64,000 bases of DNA. Origin: Rhodobacter flavimaris (GTDB lineage Bacteria > Pseudomonadota > Alphaproteobacteria > Rhodobacterales > Rhodobacteraceae). The notes beneath the pieces were generated by a model. It was not told the origin of the DNA. It ran no database searches and saw only the letters and a list, made by a program, of their open reading frames with translations. The stretch is from the NCBI RefSeq assembly GCF_021378075.1, contig NZ_JAJUOS010000001.1, positions 124,001 to 188,000 on the forward strand. Reading direction: 5' to 3'. Both the position numbers and the translations under genes were made by a program. Below, in pieces: positions 8,855 through 17,822 of the stretch; the stretch's first letter is position 1; every line of letters starts with the position of its first letter.

Positions 8855-10179
8855 GCGCGGGGTTCCAGTGCCTTCATCCAAGCGTGATAAGACGCCTTGG
8901 GGGTGCGCTGCAAGGTTTCGAAGTCCACATGGACCAGGCCGAAGCGTTTTTCATAGCCAAGCGCCCATTCGTAATTGTCCATCAGCGACCAGGCGATGTA
9001 GCCCTTCAGCGGCACCCCTTCGGCGATGGCGCGCTGACAGGCCGCCAGGTGGCTTTGGAAATAGCCAATGCGCATCTGGTCGTCGATGCGCCCGTCGATG
9101 AGCAGATCGGGCGCGGCCAGCCCATTCTCGGTGACGTAAAGCGGCAGTGTCCCGGTGTAATCGCGCGCCAGCATGGTCAGGAAATGATGCAGGCCGTCGG
9201 GGTAAATCTCCCACCCCATGGCGGTTTTTGGCAGGGGGCCGGGAACCTCTTGCAGCGCGGGCCAGGGGGTATCGGCGGCGGCGATGCGCTTACAGGTGTA
9301 GTAGTTGATCCCGAACCAGTCGAGCGGCGCGCCGATCACGCCGAAATCGTCTTGCCAGCCCTTCGGCATATGGGGGCCAAGACCCTCAAGCACGGCCTCG
9401 GGGTAGCAGCCCTTGAACAGGCCCGAGGCGAAGAACTGGTTGTAGATTGCGTCGTAGCGTCTGGCGGCGATCATGGAGGCCTTTGAACCATCGGCCGCAT
9501 GCGCGTATTCGAAGTTGCACACCGCGCCCAGGTTCGACATGCCGAGGCCGCGCATCACCTCGATCGCGCGGCCATGCGCCAGCAGGACGTGGTGCATGGC
9601 GCGGGCGGTTGCCCGGATGTCGCGCAGGCCGGGGGCGTGGTGCCCCTCGAAATGGCTCAGCCACGAGACGCACCAAGGCTCGTTGATCGGAGCGGCGGAC
9701 CAGATGCGGTCGCCAAGGCGGCGGCAGACCACTTCAGTGAAATCCGCCAGCCAGCCCGCGATATCGCGATTGCGCCAGCCTCCGAGATCGGCCAGCGCGG
9801 CAGGCAGTTCCCAGTGATATAGCGTCAGCGCCGGTTTCAGCCCGCGCGCCTGCATCCCGTCCACGAGGCGGTCGTAGAAATCCAGCCCTTCGTCATTCAC
9901 CGCGCCGCGCCCCTCGGGCATGATCCGCGCCCAGGAGGTCGAGAAGCGATAGATGTCAAAGCCAGCCCCAGCGATCAGGTCCAGATCCTCGGGCCAGCGG
10001 TGGTAATGGTCGCAGGCGCGGGCGCCGTTTTCGGCGCGCACCACATTGCCCGGGGTTGCGGCGAAGCTATCCCAATGCGTTGGCCCCGCGCCGCCGAAGG
10101 AATGCCCCTCGATCTGGTAGGACGAAGTCGCGACACCAAACAGGAAATCGGATGGAAATTCTGAGCGCCCGGGCAGCAT
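8851..10179 (-). CDS. GH1 beta-glucosidase
   Basis: 442 residues with no signal peptide, so a cytoplasmic enzyme. The GH1 barrel begins FPSDFLFGVATSSYQIEG. The acid/base is Glu167 in INEPW and the nucleophile is Glu351 in YVTENGLA. KGYIAWSLMDNYEWALGYEKRFGL is the typical C-terminal aglycone-site motif. It hydrolyses beta-glucosides such as cellobiose to glucose. It lies between aglR (2-base gap) and glk (4-base overlap), diverging from an alpha-glucoside transporter, so the locus appears to handle both alpha- and beta-linked glucosides. Expression is likely controlled by the LacI-type regulator upstream. Confidence 0.96.
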   Translation of the reverse strand: MLPGRSEFPSDFLFGVATSSYQIEGHSFGGAGPTHWDSFAATPGNVVRAENGARACDHYHRWPEDLDLIAGAGFDIYRFSTSWARIMPEGRGAVNDEGLDFYDRLVDGMQARGLKPALTLYHWELPAALADLGGWRNRDIAGWLADFTEVVCRRLGDRIWSAAPINEPWCVSWLSHFEGHHAPGLRDIRATARAMHHVLLAHGRAIEVMRGLGMSNLGAVCNFEYAHAADGSKASMIAARRYDAIYNQFFASGLFKGCYPEAVLEGLGPHMPKGWQDDFGVIGAPLDWFGINYYTCKRIAAADTPWPALQEVPGPLPKTAMGWEIYPDGLHHFLTMLARDYTGTLPLYVTENGLAAPDLLIDGRIDDQMRIGYFQSHLAACQRAIAEGVPLKGYIAWSLMDNYEWALGYEKRFGLVHVDFETLQRTPKASYHAWMKALEPRA

Positions 10180-10181
10180 GG

Positions 10182-11213
10182 TCAGCCCTGCCGCCTTGCC
10201 GGGCCGGTCGATTGGCCGACCACCAGCACCGCTTCCAGCAACTCTGATCGCGGGCTGGCGTCGCCATGGGCGATCTGGTCCAGCAACATGCGCGCGCAGC
10301 GCCGTCCGGCCTCGCGCACCGAGGAGCGGGTGCAGGTGAAGATCGGCTCGTCCGTGCCGTTGCGCAGGTAGCCCAGTTCGTCGTCATGGGTCAGGATCGA
10401 GATGTCGCGGCCCATGCGCAGCCCCGCTTCCTCGATGCCGCGCCGTGCGCCCATGGCTGACAGCAGCGAGGCGGTCATGAAGGCGGTCGGCGGATCGGGC
10501 AGCCGTAGCATGGCGCGCGCAGCGTCATGGCCCTGCGCCTCGGTCATCTCGCCCGAGACGATCAGCTGCGGGTCAAGGGGTACATCGCGCGCCGCCAGCG
10601 CATCGGAGTAGCCGCGCAACCGGCGCAGCGCGAAATCCATCGTGTCGATGCCGTTGATCAGGGCGATGCGCCGGTGGCCCAGATCGAGCAGGAAATCAGT
10701 CGCACGTTCAAAAGCGCGGGCGTTGTTCACATCCACCCAGGAATAGGGCGCCTCCACCCCCGAGCAGCGCCCATGCACAACGTAGGGCAGGCCAAGCCCT
10801 TGCAGGAGCGCGATCCGCTTGTCGCCCTCTTTCGGGGCGTGAACGATGATGCCATCCACATTCCCCTTGGAGCGCAACTCGCGATAGGCGCGCTCTTCGT
10901 CATCGTCGGGGACGATGGTCAGGATCATGTCGTAGCCCGAGCGGGCATAAACCTCGCCCGCGCCCGAAATGAAATCTGCAAAGACCGGGTTCACGATTTC
11001 ATGCTGGGTCGAAATCGGGATGACATGGCCGATCGCCATCGCGCGTCCGGTGGCCAGCCGCTTGGCCTGCGTGTTGGGCCGATAGTTGTGAGTACGCGCG
11101 GCCTCGGTCACGCGTTTGCGGGTGGCCTCGTTAACCTCGGGGTAGCCGTTGAGCGCACGGCTGACCGTCGTCGGCGAGAGGCCCAGATGGCTGGCCAGTT
11201 CTTTCAGGTTCAT
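10182..11213 (-). CDS. aglR: LacI-family transcriptional regulator (AglR-like)
   Basis: 343 residues. The N-terminal helix-turn-helix is MNLKELASHLGLSPTTVSRALNGYPEVNEATRKRV, with the hinge helix YRPNTQAKRLATGRA. The rest is a periplasmic-binding-protein-like effector domain (IGHVIPISTQHEIVNPVF; DGIIVHAP; HRRIALINGIDTMDFALRR; FMTASLLSAMGARRGIEEAGL). It diverges from aglE across a 288-base gap containing two copies of a CAAA-N-CG-N-TTTG palindrome, the form expected for a LacI-family operator. It probably represses both the bgl-glk unit and aglEFGAK until a glucoside binds. The name is inferred from agl synteny with rhizobia and Rhodobacter. Confidence 0.93.
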   Translation of the reverse strand: MNLKELASHLGLSPTTVSRALNGYPEVNEATRKRVTEAARTHNYRPNTQAKRLATGRAMAIGHVIPISTQHEIVNPVFADFISGAGEVYARSGYDMILTIVPDDDEERAYRELRSKGNVDGIIVHAPKEGDKRIALLQGLGLPYVVHGRCSGVEAPYSWVDVNNARAFERATDFLLDLGHRRIALINGIDTMDFALRRLRGYSDALAARDVPLDPQLIVSGEMTEAQGHDAARAMLRLPDPPTAFMTASLLSAMGARRGIEEAGLRMGRDISILTHDDELGYLRNGTDEPIFTCTRSSVREAGRRCARMLLDQIAHGDASPRSELLEAVLVVGQSTGPARRQG

Positions 11214-11248
11214 CGTGCTCGGCTCCGTGGCGCCGTATGAAGATCGCT

Positions 11249-11260
11249 CAAAGCGGTTTG
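11249..11260. promoter_or_regulatory. LacI-type operator 1
   Basis: CAAAGCGGTTTG, a CAAA-N-CG-N-TTTG palindrome 36 bases before the aglR start codon. The sequence is the exact reverse complement of operator 2, as expected for two sites of one dimeric regulator. Confidence 0.7.
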
Positions 11261-11381
11261 GGATTTGTCGAAGTTACTGATGCGATGTGTCGGCGTCAAT
11301 CGGTCTGCGATAGCGTTAACAAATTGCTGCACCTGAAAACTACGCCTTGTTTTTACTATGCATTTGCGGCGAACAGTTTGA

Positions 11382-11430
11382 TTGACTTTTAGGGGTGATT
11401 GTCAGACTGTCGCGCATCCAAACCGCTTTG
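11382..11430 (+). promoter_or_regulatory. aglE promoter region with LacI-type operator 2
   Basis: CAAACCGCTTTG (11419-11430) repeats operator 1 in inverted orientation, 169 bases away centre to centre. A TTGACT (11382-11387) may be the -35 element, but the -10 is weak (GACTGT at 17-base spacing). With this assignment operator 2 covers the start site, the usual place for steric repression. The remainder of the 11214-11501 gap shows no gene. Confidence 0.55.
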
Positions 11431-11501
11431 GTGATGAGTCGAGATAGTGCGACTCTCATGGCGGTTTCAAGGAGCATTGCCGAGTCTGGGAGGGCTTAAC
11501 G

Positions 11502-12851
11502 GTGAAATCACTTTATCTTTCCGCAGCGGTTCTGGCGCTGGCGGCCGGTGCGGCCGCTGCGCAGGATCTCAAGTTCGCGCCGGGTGAGGATGCGCGCTTC
11601 AACTGGGCGTCCTACGAGGCGCTGAAGTCGATGGACTTAAAGGGCCAGAAGCTCACCGTTCTGGGGCCGTGGCTCTCGGCTGACAAGGATCTGGTCGAAA
11701 GCGTGATCGCCTATTTCGAGGCCGCGACCGGGGTTGAGGTGGACTATGCCGGCTCGGACAGTTTCGAGCAGCAGATCGTGATCGACGCCGAGGCGGGCTC
11801 GCCCCCCGATGTGGCCGTGTTCCCGCAGCCGGGGCTTGCGGCGGATCTAGCCAAGAAGGGGCACTTGAAGCCGCTGGCCGACGGCACCGAGCAATGGATC
11901 AAGGACAATTACGCTGCGGGTGACAGCTGGGCGGCTTACGGAAATTACACCGGGCCGGACGGGCAGGCGCATCAATACGCGTTCCCCTACAAGGCTGACG
12001 TGAAATCGCTGGTCTGGTATGTGCCCGAGAATTTCGAGGATGCGGGCTACGAGGTCCCCACCTCGATGGAGGATCTCAAGGCGCTGACCGAGCAGATCGT
12101 GGCCGATGGCGGCACGCCGTGGTGCATCGGGCTGGGGTCTGGCGGCGCGACGGGCTGGCCCGCGACCGACTGGGTCGAGGACATGATGCTGCGCCTCAAC
12201 ACGCCCGAGGATTACGACGCATGGGTCAAGAATGACCTCGCGTTCGACGATCCCAAGGTGGTCGCGGCGATTGATGAATTCGGCTGGTTCGCGCGCAACG
12301 ACGCCTTCGTGGCGGGCGGCGCCGGGGCCGTGGCCTCGACCGACTTCCGTGACAGCCCGAAGGGCCTCTTCGCCTCGCCGCCGCAGTGCTACATGCACCG
12401 ACAGGCCTCGTTCATCCCGTCTTTCTTCCCCGAAGGCACGGTGATCGGGCAGGATGCCGATTTCTTCTACTTCCCGGCCTATGCGGGCAAGGATCTGGGC
12501 CAGCCGGTTCTGGGCGCGGGCACGATGTTCGCCAAGCTGACCGAGAACCCGGCGGCGGATGCGTTCATCACCTTCCTCGAAAGCCCGATCGCGCATGAAA
12601 TCTGGATGGCGCAGACCGGCTTCGTGACGCCTTACAAGGCGGTGAACTCCGAGGTTTACGGCGACGAGACGCTCAAGAAGATGGGGGCCATCCTGCTCAA
12701 CGCGACGACCTTCCGTTTCGATGGGTCCGACCTGATGCCGGGTGCGATTGGCGCCGGTGCGTTCTGGACCGGTATAGTCGATTACGCGGGGGGCAAGCCT
12801 GCCGATGACGTTGCCAAGTCGATCCAGGCCACGTGGGATACTCTGAAGTAA
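11502..12851 (+). CDS. aglE: alpha-glucoside ABC transporter, substrate-binding protein
   Basis: 449 residues from a GTG start at 11502, supported by GGGAGGG at 11488-11494. The signal peptide is MKSLYLSAAVLALAAGAAAA, cut before QDL. The mature protein is a family 1 solute-binding protein like AglE: LTVLGPWLSADKDLVESVIAYFEAATGVEVDYAGS, then VAVFPQPGLAADLAKKGHL, then GWPATDWVEDMMLR. It captures alpha-glucosides (sucrose, maltose, trehalose type) in the periplasm. It is the first gene of aglEFGAK, and an attenuator-like hairpin follows it, fitting the higher level of binding protein usually needed. Confidence 0.95.
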   Translation: MKSLYLSAAVLALAAGAAAAQDLKFAPGEDARFNWASYEALKSMDLKGQKLTVLGPWLSADKDLVESVIAYFEAATGVEVDYAGSDSFEQQIVIDAEAGSPPDVAVFPQPGLAADLAKKGHLKPLADGTEQWIKDNYAAGDSWAAYGNYTGPDGQAHQYAFPYKADVKSLVWYVPENFEDAGYEVPTSMEDLKALTEQIVADGGTPWCIGLGSGGATGWPATDWVEDMMLRLNTPEDYDAWVKNDLAFDDPKVVAAIDEFGWFARNDAFVAGGAGAVASTDFRDSPKGLFASPPQCYMHRQASFIPSFFPEGTVIGQDADFFYFPAYAGKDLGQPVLGAGTMFAKLTENPAADAFITFLESPIAHEIWMAQTGFVTPYKAVNSEVYGDETLKKMGAILLNATTFRFDGSDLMPGAIGAGAFWTGIVDYAGGKPADDVAKSIQATWDTLK

Positions 12852-12858
12852 GATCCGC

Positions 12859-12886
12859 GCCGCCCGCCATCGGTGGGCGGCCTTTT
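12859..12886 (+). terminator. attenuator hairpin between aglE and aglF
   Basis: GCCGCCCGCC (12859-12868) pairs with GGTGGGCGGC (12872-12881) with one G-U pair and a 3-base loop, then CTTTT. This is a classical intrinsic terminator shape inside the operon. It is probably partial, reducing permease relative to binding-protein expression. Confidence 0.7.
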
Positions 12887-12899
12887 CACCGGGGGCGCT

Positions 12900-13895
12900 G
12901 TGGAGCAACTTCTATTTGCAGGCGGAACCATCGTCGCAGGCGTCTTCGGCTGCGTTGCCTGGTTCTGGGGGTCGAACTGGGTGCTCGACGGCCTTTATCC
13001 GCCGCGTGGAGTGGATGCGGGGCGCAACATTCTGCGCGCCAACATGATCCGCCCCTGGCTGTTCATCGGCCCGGCAGTTCTGTTCCTGTCGCTCTACCTC
13101 GTCTACCCCGTCGTCAACTCGGCCTGGCGCAGCCTGCTGGATGCCGACAGCCGGGCCTTCGTCGGGCTCGACAACTACCGCTGGCTGATGGGCGACGTAA
13201 AGTTCCGCGAGTCGATCTTTAACAACATGCTCTGGCTCTTGGTCGTGCCCGCCGCCTCGACCTTCTTCGGGCTGCTGGCCGCGCAGGTGACCGACCGCAT
13301 CCGCTGGGGCAATGCCGCGAAAAGCTTCATCTTCATGCCCATGGCGATCTCCTTCGTCGGTGCGGGCGTGATCTGGAAGTTCATCTACGACTACCGCGCC
13401 GAAGGGCAGGAGCAGATCGGCCTGCTGAATGCTATCTGGACTTCGCTTGGCCACCCGCCCGAGACTTGGCTGACGCTGCCCTTCTGGAACAACTTCTTCC
13501 TCATGGCGGTGCTGATCTGGATTCAGACGGGTTTCGCCATGGTGATCCTGTCGGCCGCACTACGCGGCATTCCCGAAGAGACGATCGAGGCCGCGATCCT
13601 TGATGGCGCCAATCCCTGGCAGCTCTTTTTCAAGATCAAGGTGCCGCAGATCTGGGGCACAATTGCCGTGGTCTGGACGACCATCACGATCGTCGTGCTC
13701 AAGGTCTTCGATATCGTCTTCGTCATGACCAACGGCCAGTGGGGCACGCAGGTGCTGGCTAACCTGATGTATGACTGGATGTTCCGGGGCGCGCCCGATT
13801 ATGGCCGTGGTTCGGCGATTGCTATCGTGATCATGGCGCTGGTGACGCCGATCATGATCTGGAACATCCGCAACGCCCGCCGGGAGATGCTGTGA
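12900..13895 (+). CDS. aglF: alpha-glucoside ABC transporter permease AglF
   Basis: 331 residues from GTG 12900 (GGGGGC just upstream). An earlier in-frame GTG at 12873 lies inside the attenuator stem and is unlikely. An N-terminal helix (LLFAGGTIVAGVFGCVAWFW) precedes the permease core with about six further membrane segments (WLFIGPAVLFLSLYLVYPVV; SFIFMPMAISFVGAGVIWKFI; MVILSAALRGIPEETIEAAILDG). The EAA loop EETIEAAILDGANPWQLFFKIKVP contacts the ATPase. It forms the inner-membrane channel with AglG. The stop codon overlaps the AglG start by one base. Confidence 0.93.
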   Translation: MEQLLFAGGTIVAGVFGCVAWFWGSNWVLDGLYPPRGVDAGRNILRANMIRPWLFIGPAVLFLSLYLVYPVVNSAWRSLLDADSRAFVGLDNYRWLMGDVKFRESIFNNMLWLLVVPAASTFFGLLAAQVTDRIRWGNAAKSFIFMPMAISFVGAGVIWKFIYDYRAEGQEQIGLLNAIWTSLGHPPETWLTLPFWNNFFLMAVLIWIQTGFAMVILSAALRGIPEETIEAAILDGANPWQLFFKIKVPQIWGTIAVVWTTITIVVLKVFDIVFVMTNGQWGTQVLANLMYDWMFRGAPDYGRGSAIAIVIMALVTPIMIWNIRNARREML

Positions 13896-15028
13896 TGAGC
13901 GCGATTGCAGGCACCAAGGCGCGGCTGGTCTGGGTGGTCAATCTGGCGGCGCTGGCGCTTGTGCTGCTCTGGACGATACCGACCTTCGGCTTGCTGGTGT
14001 CCTCGTTCCGTGACCGCGACCAGATCGCCAATTCCGGCTGGTGGCGCGCGAGTATGTCATCCGAGGCCACAAGTTTCGTGCGCGCGGGAACCGCCGCCGA
14101 TCAGGCGCAGGAGGGCGAACTATGGGTCACCGCGGGCAATGTGCTGACCGAGGGCCAGAACCTGAGCGCCTGGGGCACGAATTCGCGCGATCCGGCGGCT
14201 TACGCGCCCGGCGACGTGGCCGAGTTGAAGGACGGGCAGGCGCTGAGCGTGGCCGAAGACGGCACCTACCGGCTGACCTCGCCCACCGAATTCACCGATC
14301 AGCGCGGGATGCGGATCTTCCTGACCACCACCGCGCCGCCGAAATTTACGACCGGGAACTATGCCCGCGTCATCGGGGCCGAGGGGCTGGGGCAGGCCTT
14401 CATCAACACCTTCACCGTGACCATCCCGGCCACCATCATTCCCATCCTGATCGCGGCATTTGCCGCCTACGCACTGGCGTGGATGGAGTTTCCGGGACGC
14501 GCCTTGTTGATCGCCGGTGTCGTCGGCCTGTTGGTCGTGCCGCTGCAACTGGCGCTGATCCCGCTGTTGAAATTCCACAACGAGATCGGCCTCGGGAAGG
14601 GCTACATGGGGATCTGGCTGGCCCATACGGGCTTTGGCCTGCCGCTCGCGATTTACCTGTTGCGCAACTACATGGTCGGCCTGCCGCGCGAGATCATCGA
14701 GAGCGCCCGCGTCGATGGCGCGACCGAGTTCCAGATCTTCCGCCGCATCATCCTGCCGCTCAGCTTCCCGGCGCTGGCCTCGTTTGCGATCTTCCAGTTC
14801 CTCTGGGTCTGGAATGACCTTCTGGTTGCCACCGTCTTCCTCGGCAACCGTAAGGAGCAGTTGGTGATGACCGGCGTGCTACGCGAACTTCTAGGCTCGC
14901 GCGGTGGCGATTGGGAGATCCTCGCGGCTTCGGCCTTCATCTCGATTGCGGTGCCGCTGATCGTCTTCTTTGCAATGCAGAAATACCTGGTGCGCGGCCT
15001 GCTGGCCGGCTCGGTGAAAGGTGGCTGA
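13895..15028 (+). CDS. aglG: alpha-glucoside ABC transporter permease AglG
   Basis: 377 residues from ATG 13895, which overlaps the aglF TGA; GTG 13892 is an alternative start one residue longer. A first helix (LVWVVNLAALALVLLWTIP) is followed by a large periplasmic loop of about 120 residues (roughly 45-165), as is usual for AglG. The core has five more helices and the EAA loop IIESARVDGATEFQIFRRIILPLSFPALA. It partners AglF and AglK in sugar import. The TGATG junction with aglA shows coupling to the downstream hydrolase. Confidence 0.94.
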   Translation: MSAIAGTKARLVWVVNLAALALVLLWTIPTFGLLVSSFRDRDQIANSGWWRASMSSEATSFVRAGTAADQAQEGELWVTAGNVLTEGQNLSAWGTNSRDPAAYAPGDVAELKDGQALSVAEDGTYRLTSPTEFTDQRGMRIFLTTTAPPKFTTGNYARVIGAEGLGQAFINTFTVTIPATIIPILIAAFAAYALAWMEFPGRALLIAGVVGLLVVPLQLALIPLLKFHNEIGLGKGYMGIWLAHTGFGLPLAIYLLRNYMVGLPREIIESARVDGATEFQIFRRIILPLSFPALASFAIFQFLWVWNDLLVATVFLGNRKEQLVMTGVLRELLGSRGGDWEILAASAFISIAVPLIVFFAMQKYLVRGLLAGSVKGG

Positions 15029-16674
15029 TGAACGTACTTCGGAAAGACCAGGATTGGTGGCGTGGCGCGGTGATCTACCAGATCTATCCGCGCAGCTTTC
15101 AGGACAGCAATGGCGATGGGGTAGGCGATCTTCTCGGCGTTGTCCGGCGCCTGCCGTATGTCGCCAGCCTCGGCGTCGATGCGATCTGGATTTCGCCCTT
15201 CTTCACCTCGCCCATGCGGGATTTCGGCTATGACGTTTCAGACTATTGCGACGTCGATCCGATGTTCGGCTCTCTCGCCGATTTTGATCAGGTGATTGCC
15301 GCCGCCCATGCGCTTGGGCTCAAGGTGATGATTGACCTTGTGCTGAGCCACACCTCGGACCAGCACCCATGGTTCAAGGAAAGCCGGTCTAGCCGCGAGA
15401 ATGACAAGGCTGATTGGTATGTCTGGTCCGACCCCAGGCCTGATGGTACGCCGCCCAACAACTGGTTGTCGATCTTTGGCGGACCGGCGTGGCACTGGGA
15501 TACGCGGCGCGAACAGTATTACCTGCACAACTTCCTGATCCAGCAGCCCGATCTGAACTTCCATTGCGCCGCCGTTCAGCAGGAATTGCTGGCGGTCGCC
15601 AAGTTCTGGCTAGAGCGCGGGGTGGATGGCTTCCGCCTCGATACGATCAACTTCTACATGCATGACGAGCAGCTGCGCGACAATCCGCCCCTGCCGGTGG
15701 CCGAGCGTAACGATCAGACGGCGCCCAAGGTGAACCCCTACAATCACCAGCGCCACATCTACGACAAGAACCACCCGAAGAACATTGAATTCCTTCGGAA
15801 ATTGCGCACGCTCATGAATGGCTACAATGCCGCTGCCGTGGGCGAGGTGGGCGATAGCCAGCGCGGGCTCGAGATCTTGGGCGAATACACCTCGGGCGAG
15901 GACCGGATGCAGATGTCCTATGCGTTCGAACTTCTGTCCGGCCATTCGCCGCTATCGGCACAGTTCATCTCCGACACTTTCGCACATCTTGATCGCGTGG
16001 CGCCGCAGGGTTGGGCCTGCTGGGCCTATTCCAACCACGATGTCGTCCGTCATGTCTCGCGTTGGGGGCTGACACCAGCAGGCGCAAGAGCGTACGCGAC
16101 ACTTTTGATGTGCCTCAAGGGGTCGGTCTGCCTGTATCAGGGCGAGGAACTGGGCTTGCCGGAGGGGGAGATTGCCTATGAAGACTTGCAAGATCCCTAT
16201 GGCAAGGAGTTCTGGCCCGAGTTCAAAGGCCGCGATGGCTGCCGCACTCCAATGGTCTGGGAAAAGGACGCGGCCTATGCCGGGTTCTCGACCGCGCGGC
16301 CTTGGCTGCCGGTGCCCTCGGTGCATCACTATAGCGCCGCAGACACGGCCGAGCATGACCCGGCAGCGCTTTTGCATCACTATCGCCGGGTCATCGCGTT
16401 TCGCAAGCAGCACAACGCTTTGCGCGTAGGTTCGATGAAACAGGTTGAGGTTCAGGGCGAGGTCATTCGCTTCCTGCGCGAGACCGCGGACGAGACAATC
16501 CTGTGTATCTTCAATCTCTCGGACCACCCCGTCGATACGGTGGTGCCTGCAGGCGACTGGATAACCATCGCCGGCGAGATCGGCTCAACGCGTCCCTTGC
16601 CCGATCACACGCTTCACCTCGGCCCGTGGCAGCCCAGCATCCTGCTTTTGAACCCCGGAGGCCGACATGGCTGA
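15028..16674 (+). CDS. aglA: GH13 alpha-glucosidase
   Basis: 548 residues, cytoplasmic. The GH13 barrel shows WWRGAVIYQIYPRSFQDSNGDGVGDL, GVDAIWISPFF, catalytic nucleophile Asp205 (GFRLDTINF), acid/base Glu273 (VGEVGD) and transition-state stabiliser Asp338 (SNHDVVRH). The general sequence fits the oligo-1,6-/alpha-glucosidase subgroup that accompanies agl transporters and cleaves sucrose, maltose or trehalose taken up intact. ATG 15028 overlaps the aglG stop codon. Its 3' end overlaps aglK by eight bases. No signal peptide is present, so hydrolysis follows import. Confidence 0.95.
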   Translation: MNVLRKDQDWWRGAVIYQIYPRSFQDSNGDGVGDLLGVVRRLPYVASLGVDAIWISPFFTSPMRDFGYDVSDYCDVDPMFGSLADFDQVIAAAHALGLKVMIDLVLSHTSDQHPWFKESRSSRENDKADWYVWSDPRPDGTPPNNWLSIFGGPAWHWDTRREQYYLHNFLIQQPDLNFHCAAVQQELLAVAKFWLERGVDGFRLDTINFYMHDEQLRDNPPLPVAERNDQTAPKVNPYNHQRHIYDKNHPKNIEFLRKLRTLMNGYNAAAVGEVGDSQRGLEILGEYTSGEDRMQMSYAFELLSGHSPLSAQFISDTFAHLDRVAPQGWACWAYSNHDVVRHVSRWGLTPAGARAYATLLMCLKGSVCLYQGEELGLPEGEIAYEDLQDPYGKEFWPEFKGRDGCRTPMVWEKDAAYAGFSTARPWLPVPSVHHYSAADTAEHDPAALLHHYRRVIAFRKQHNALRVGSMKQVEVQGEVIRFLRETADETILCIFNLSDHPVDTVVPAGDWITIAGEIGSTRPLPDHTLHLGPWQPSILLLNPGGRHG

Positions 16675-17752
16675 CCTTTCGCTCAGGCAAGTTGCCAAGT
16701 CCTATGGCGAGGTGAATGTCCTGAAGGATATCGACCTCGAGATTGCGGCGGGGGAGCTGATCGTGTTCGTCGGACCCTCGGGCTGCGGGAAATCGACGCT
16801 GCTGCGCATGATTGCGGGGCTTGAGCGGATCAGCGGGGGCGATGTGTTCATCGACGGCCAGCGCATGAATGACGTTCCGCCCGCGCAGCGCGGCATCGCG
16901 ATGGTGTTCCAGTCCTACGCGCTTTATCCGCATATGACGGTGCGCGAGAACATGGTCTTTGCCCTCAAGATCGCCAAGAAACCGCAGGCCGAGATCGACG
17001 CAGCGGTCGAAAATGCCGCGCGCATCCTGCAACTGACGCCCTATCTCGACCGGCTGCCCAAGGCGCTCTCTGGCGGGCAGCGGCAGCGCGTGGCGATCGG
17101 GCGGGCCATCGTGCGCGACCCCAAGGTGTATCTGTTCGACGAGCCGCTCTCGAACCTCGACGCGGCGCTGCGGGTGGCGACGCGCATCGAGATCGCGCAG
17201 CTCAAGGAGGCCATGCCGGAGCGCACGATGATCTATGTCACCCACGATCAGGTCGAGGCGATGACGCTGGCTTCGCGCATCGTGGTGCTGGCCAACAAGG
17301 GCATCGCGCAGGTCGGCTCGCCGCTGGAGCTTTATGAACGCCCGAACAGCGAGTTTGTCGCGCAGTTCATCGGCTCACCGGCCATGAACCTGCTGCCCGG
17401 TGAAATTGTCGAAACCGGAGATGTCACCACCATTCGTCTGCAAAACGGCGGCACCGCGCGATCACATGTGCCGACGCGCGACACCGACATGGGGTTGCAG
17501 GTCAATATCGGCGTGCGCCCCGAGGATTTCGTGCCCGCGCAGGGCGAGGGGATCTACACCGGCACCGTCGATATCGTCGAGGCCTTGGGCGAGGTGACCT
17601 TGCTCTACTTCACCCATCCCGAGGGCGCCCCGGCGATCATCGCCAAGCTGCCGGGAATTCACAGCGACCTGCGCCGCCGCCAGGTGACGCTTGGCGCGGA
17701 TCCGGCCAAGGTCCACCTTTTCGCCGGTGGGCGGTCGCTAATCTACCGCTGA
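16667..17752 (+). CDS. aglK: alpha-glucoside ABC transporter ATPase (MalK type)
   Basis: 361 residues. Walker A GPSGCGKST (36-44), Q-loop FQSYALYPHMTV, signature LSGGQRQRVAIGRAI, Walker B VYLFDEPLSNLD and switch His in VTHDQ. The C-terminal third is an OB/TOBE regulatory domain (NIGVRPEDFV; GTVDIVEALGEVTLLYF) as in MalK/UgpC. It energises AglFG. It is the last agl gene. The following 70 bases contain only a weak CCCCG/CGGGG hairpin before the methyltransferase gene, so some readthrough is possible. Confidence 0.96.
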   Translation: MADLSLRQVAKSYGEVNVLKDIDLEIAAGELIVFVGPSGCGKSTLLRMIAGLERISGGDVFIDGQRMNDVPPAQRGIAMVFQSYALYPHMTVRENMVFALKIAKKPQAEIDAAVENAARILQLTPYLDRLPKALSGGQRQRVAIGRAIVRDPKVYLFDEPLSNLDAALRVATRIEIAQLKEAMPERTMIYVTHDQVEAMTLASRIVVLANKGIAQVGSPLELYERPNSEFVAQFIGSPAMNLLPGEIVETGDVTTIRLQNGGTARSHVPTRDTDMGLQVNIGVRPEDFVPAQGEGIYTGTVDIVEALGEVTLLYFTHPEGAPAIIAKLPGIHSDLRRRQVTLGADPAKVHLFAGGRSLIYR

Positions 17753-17822
17753 GGTCGCAATCCGCGCATGGCATCCGCGCCCCCCGCGCTAAAACGGGGG
17801 AAAGGAACACGCGGAGGCCGCA

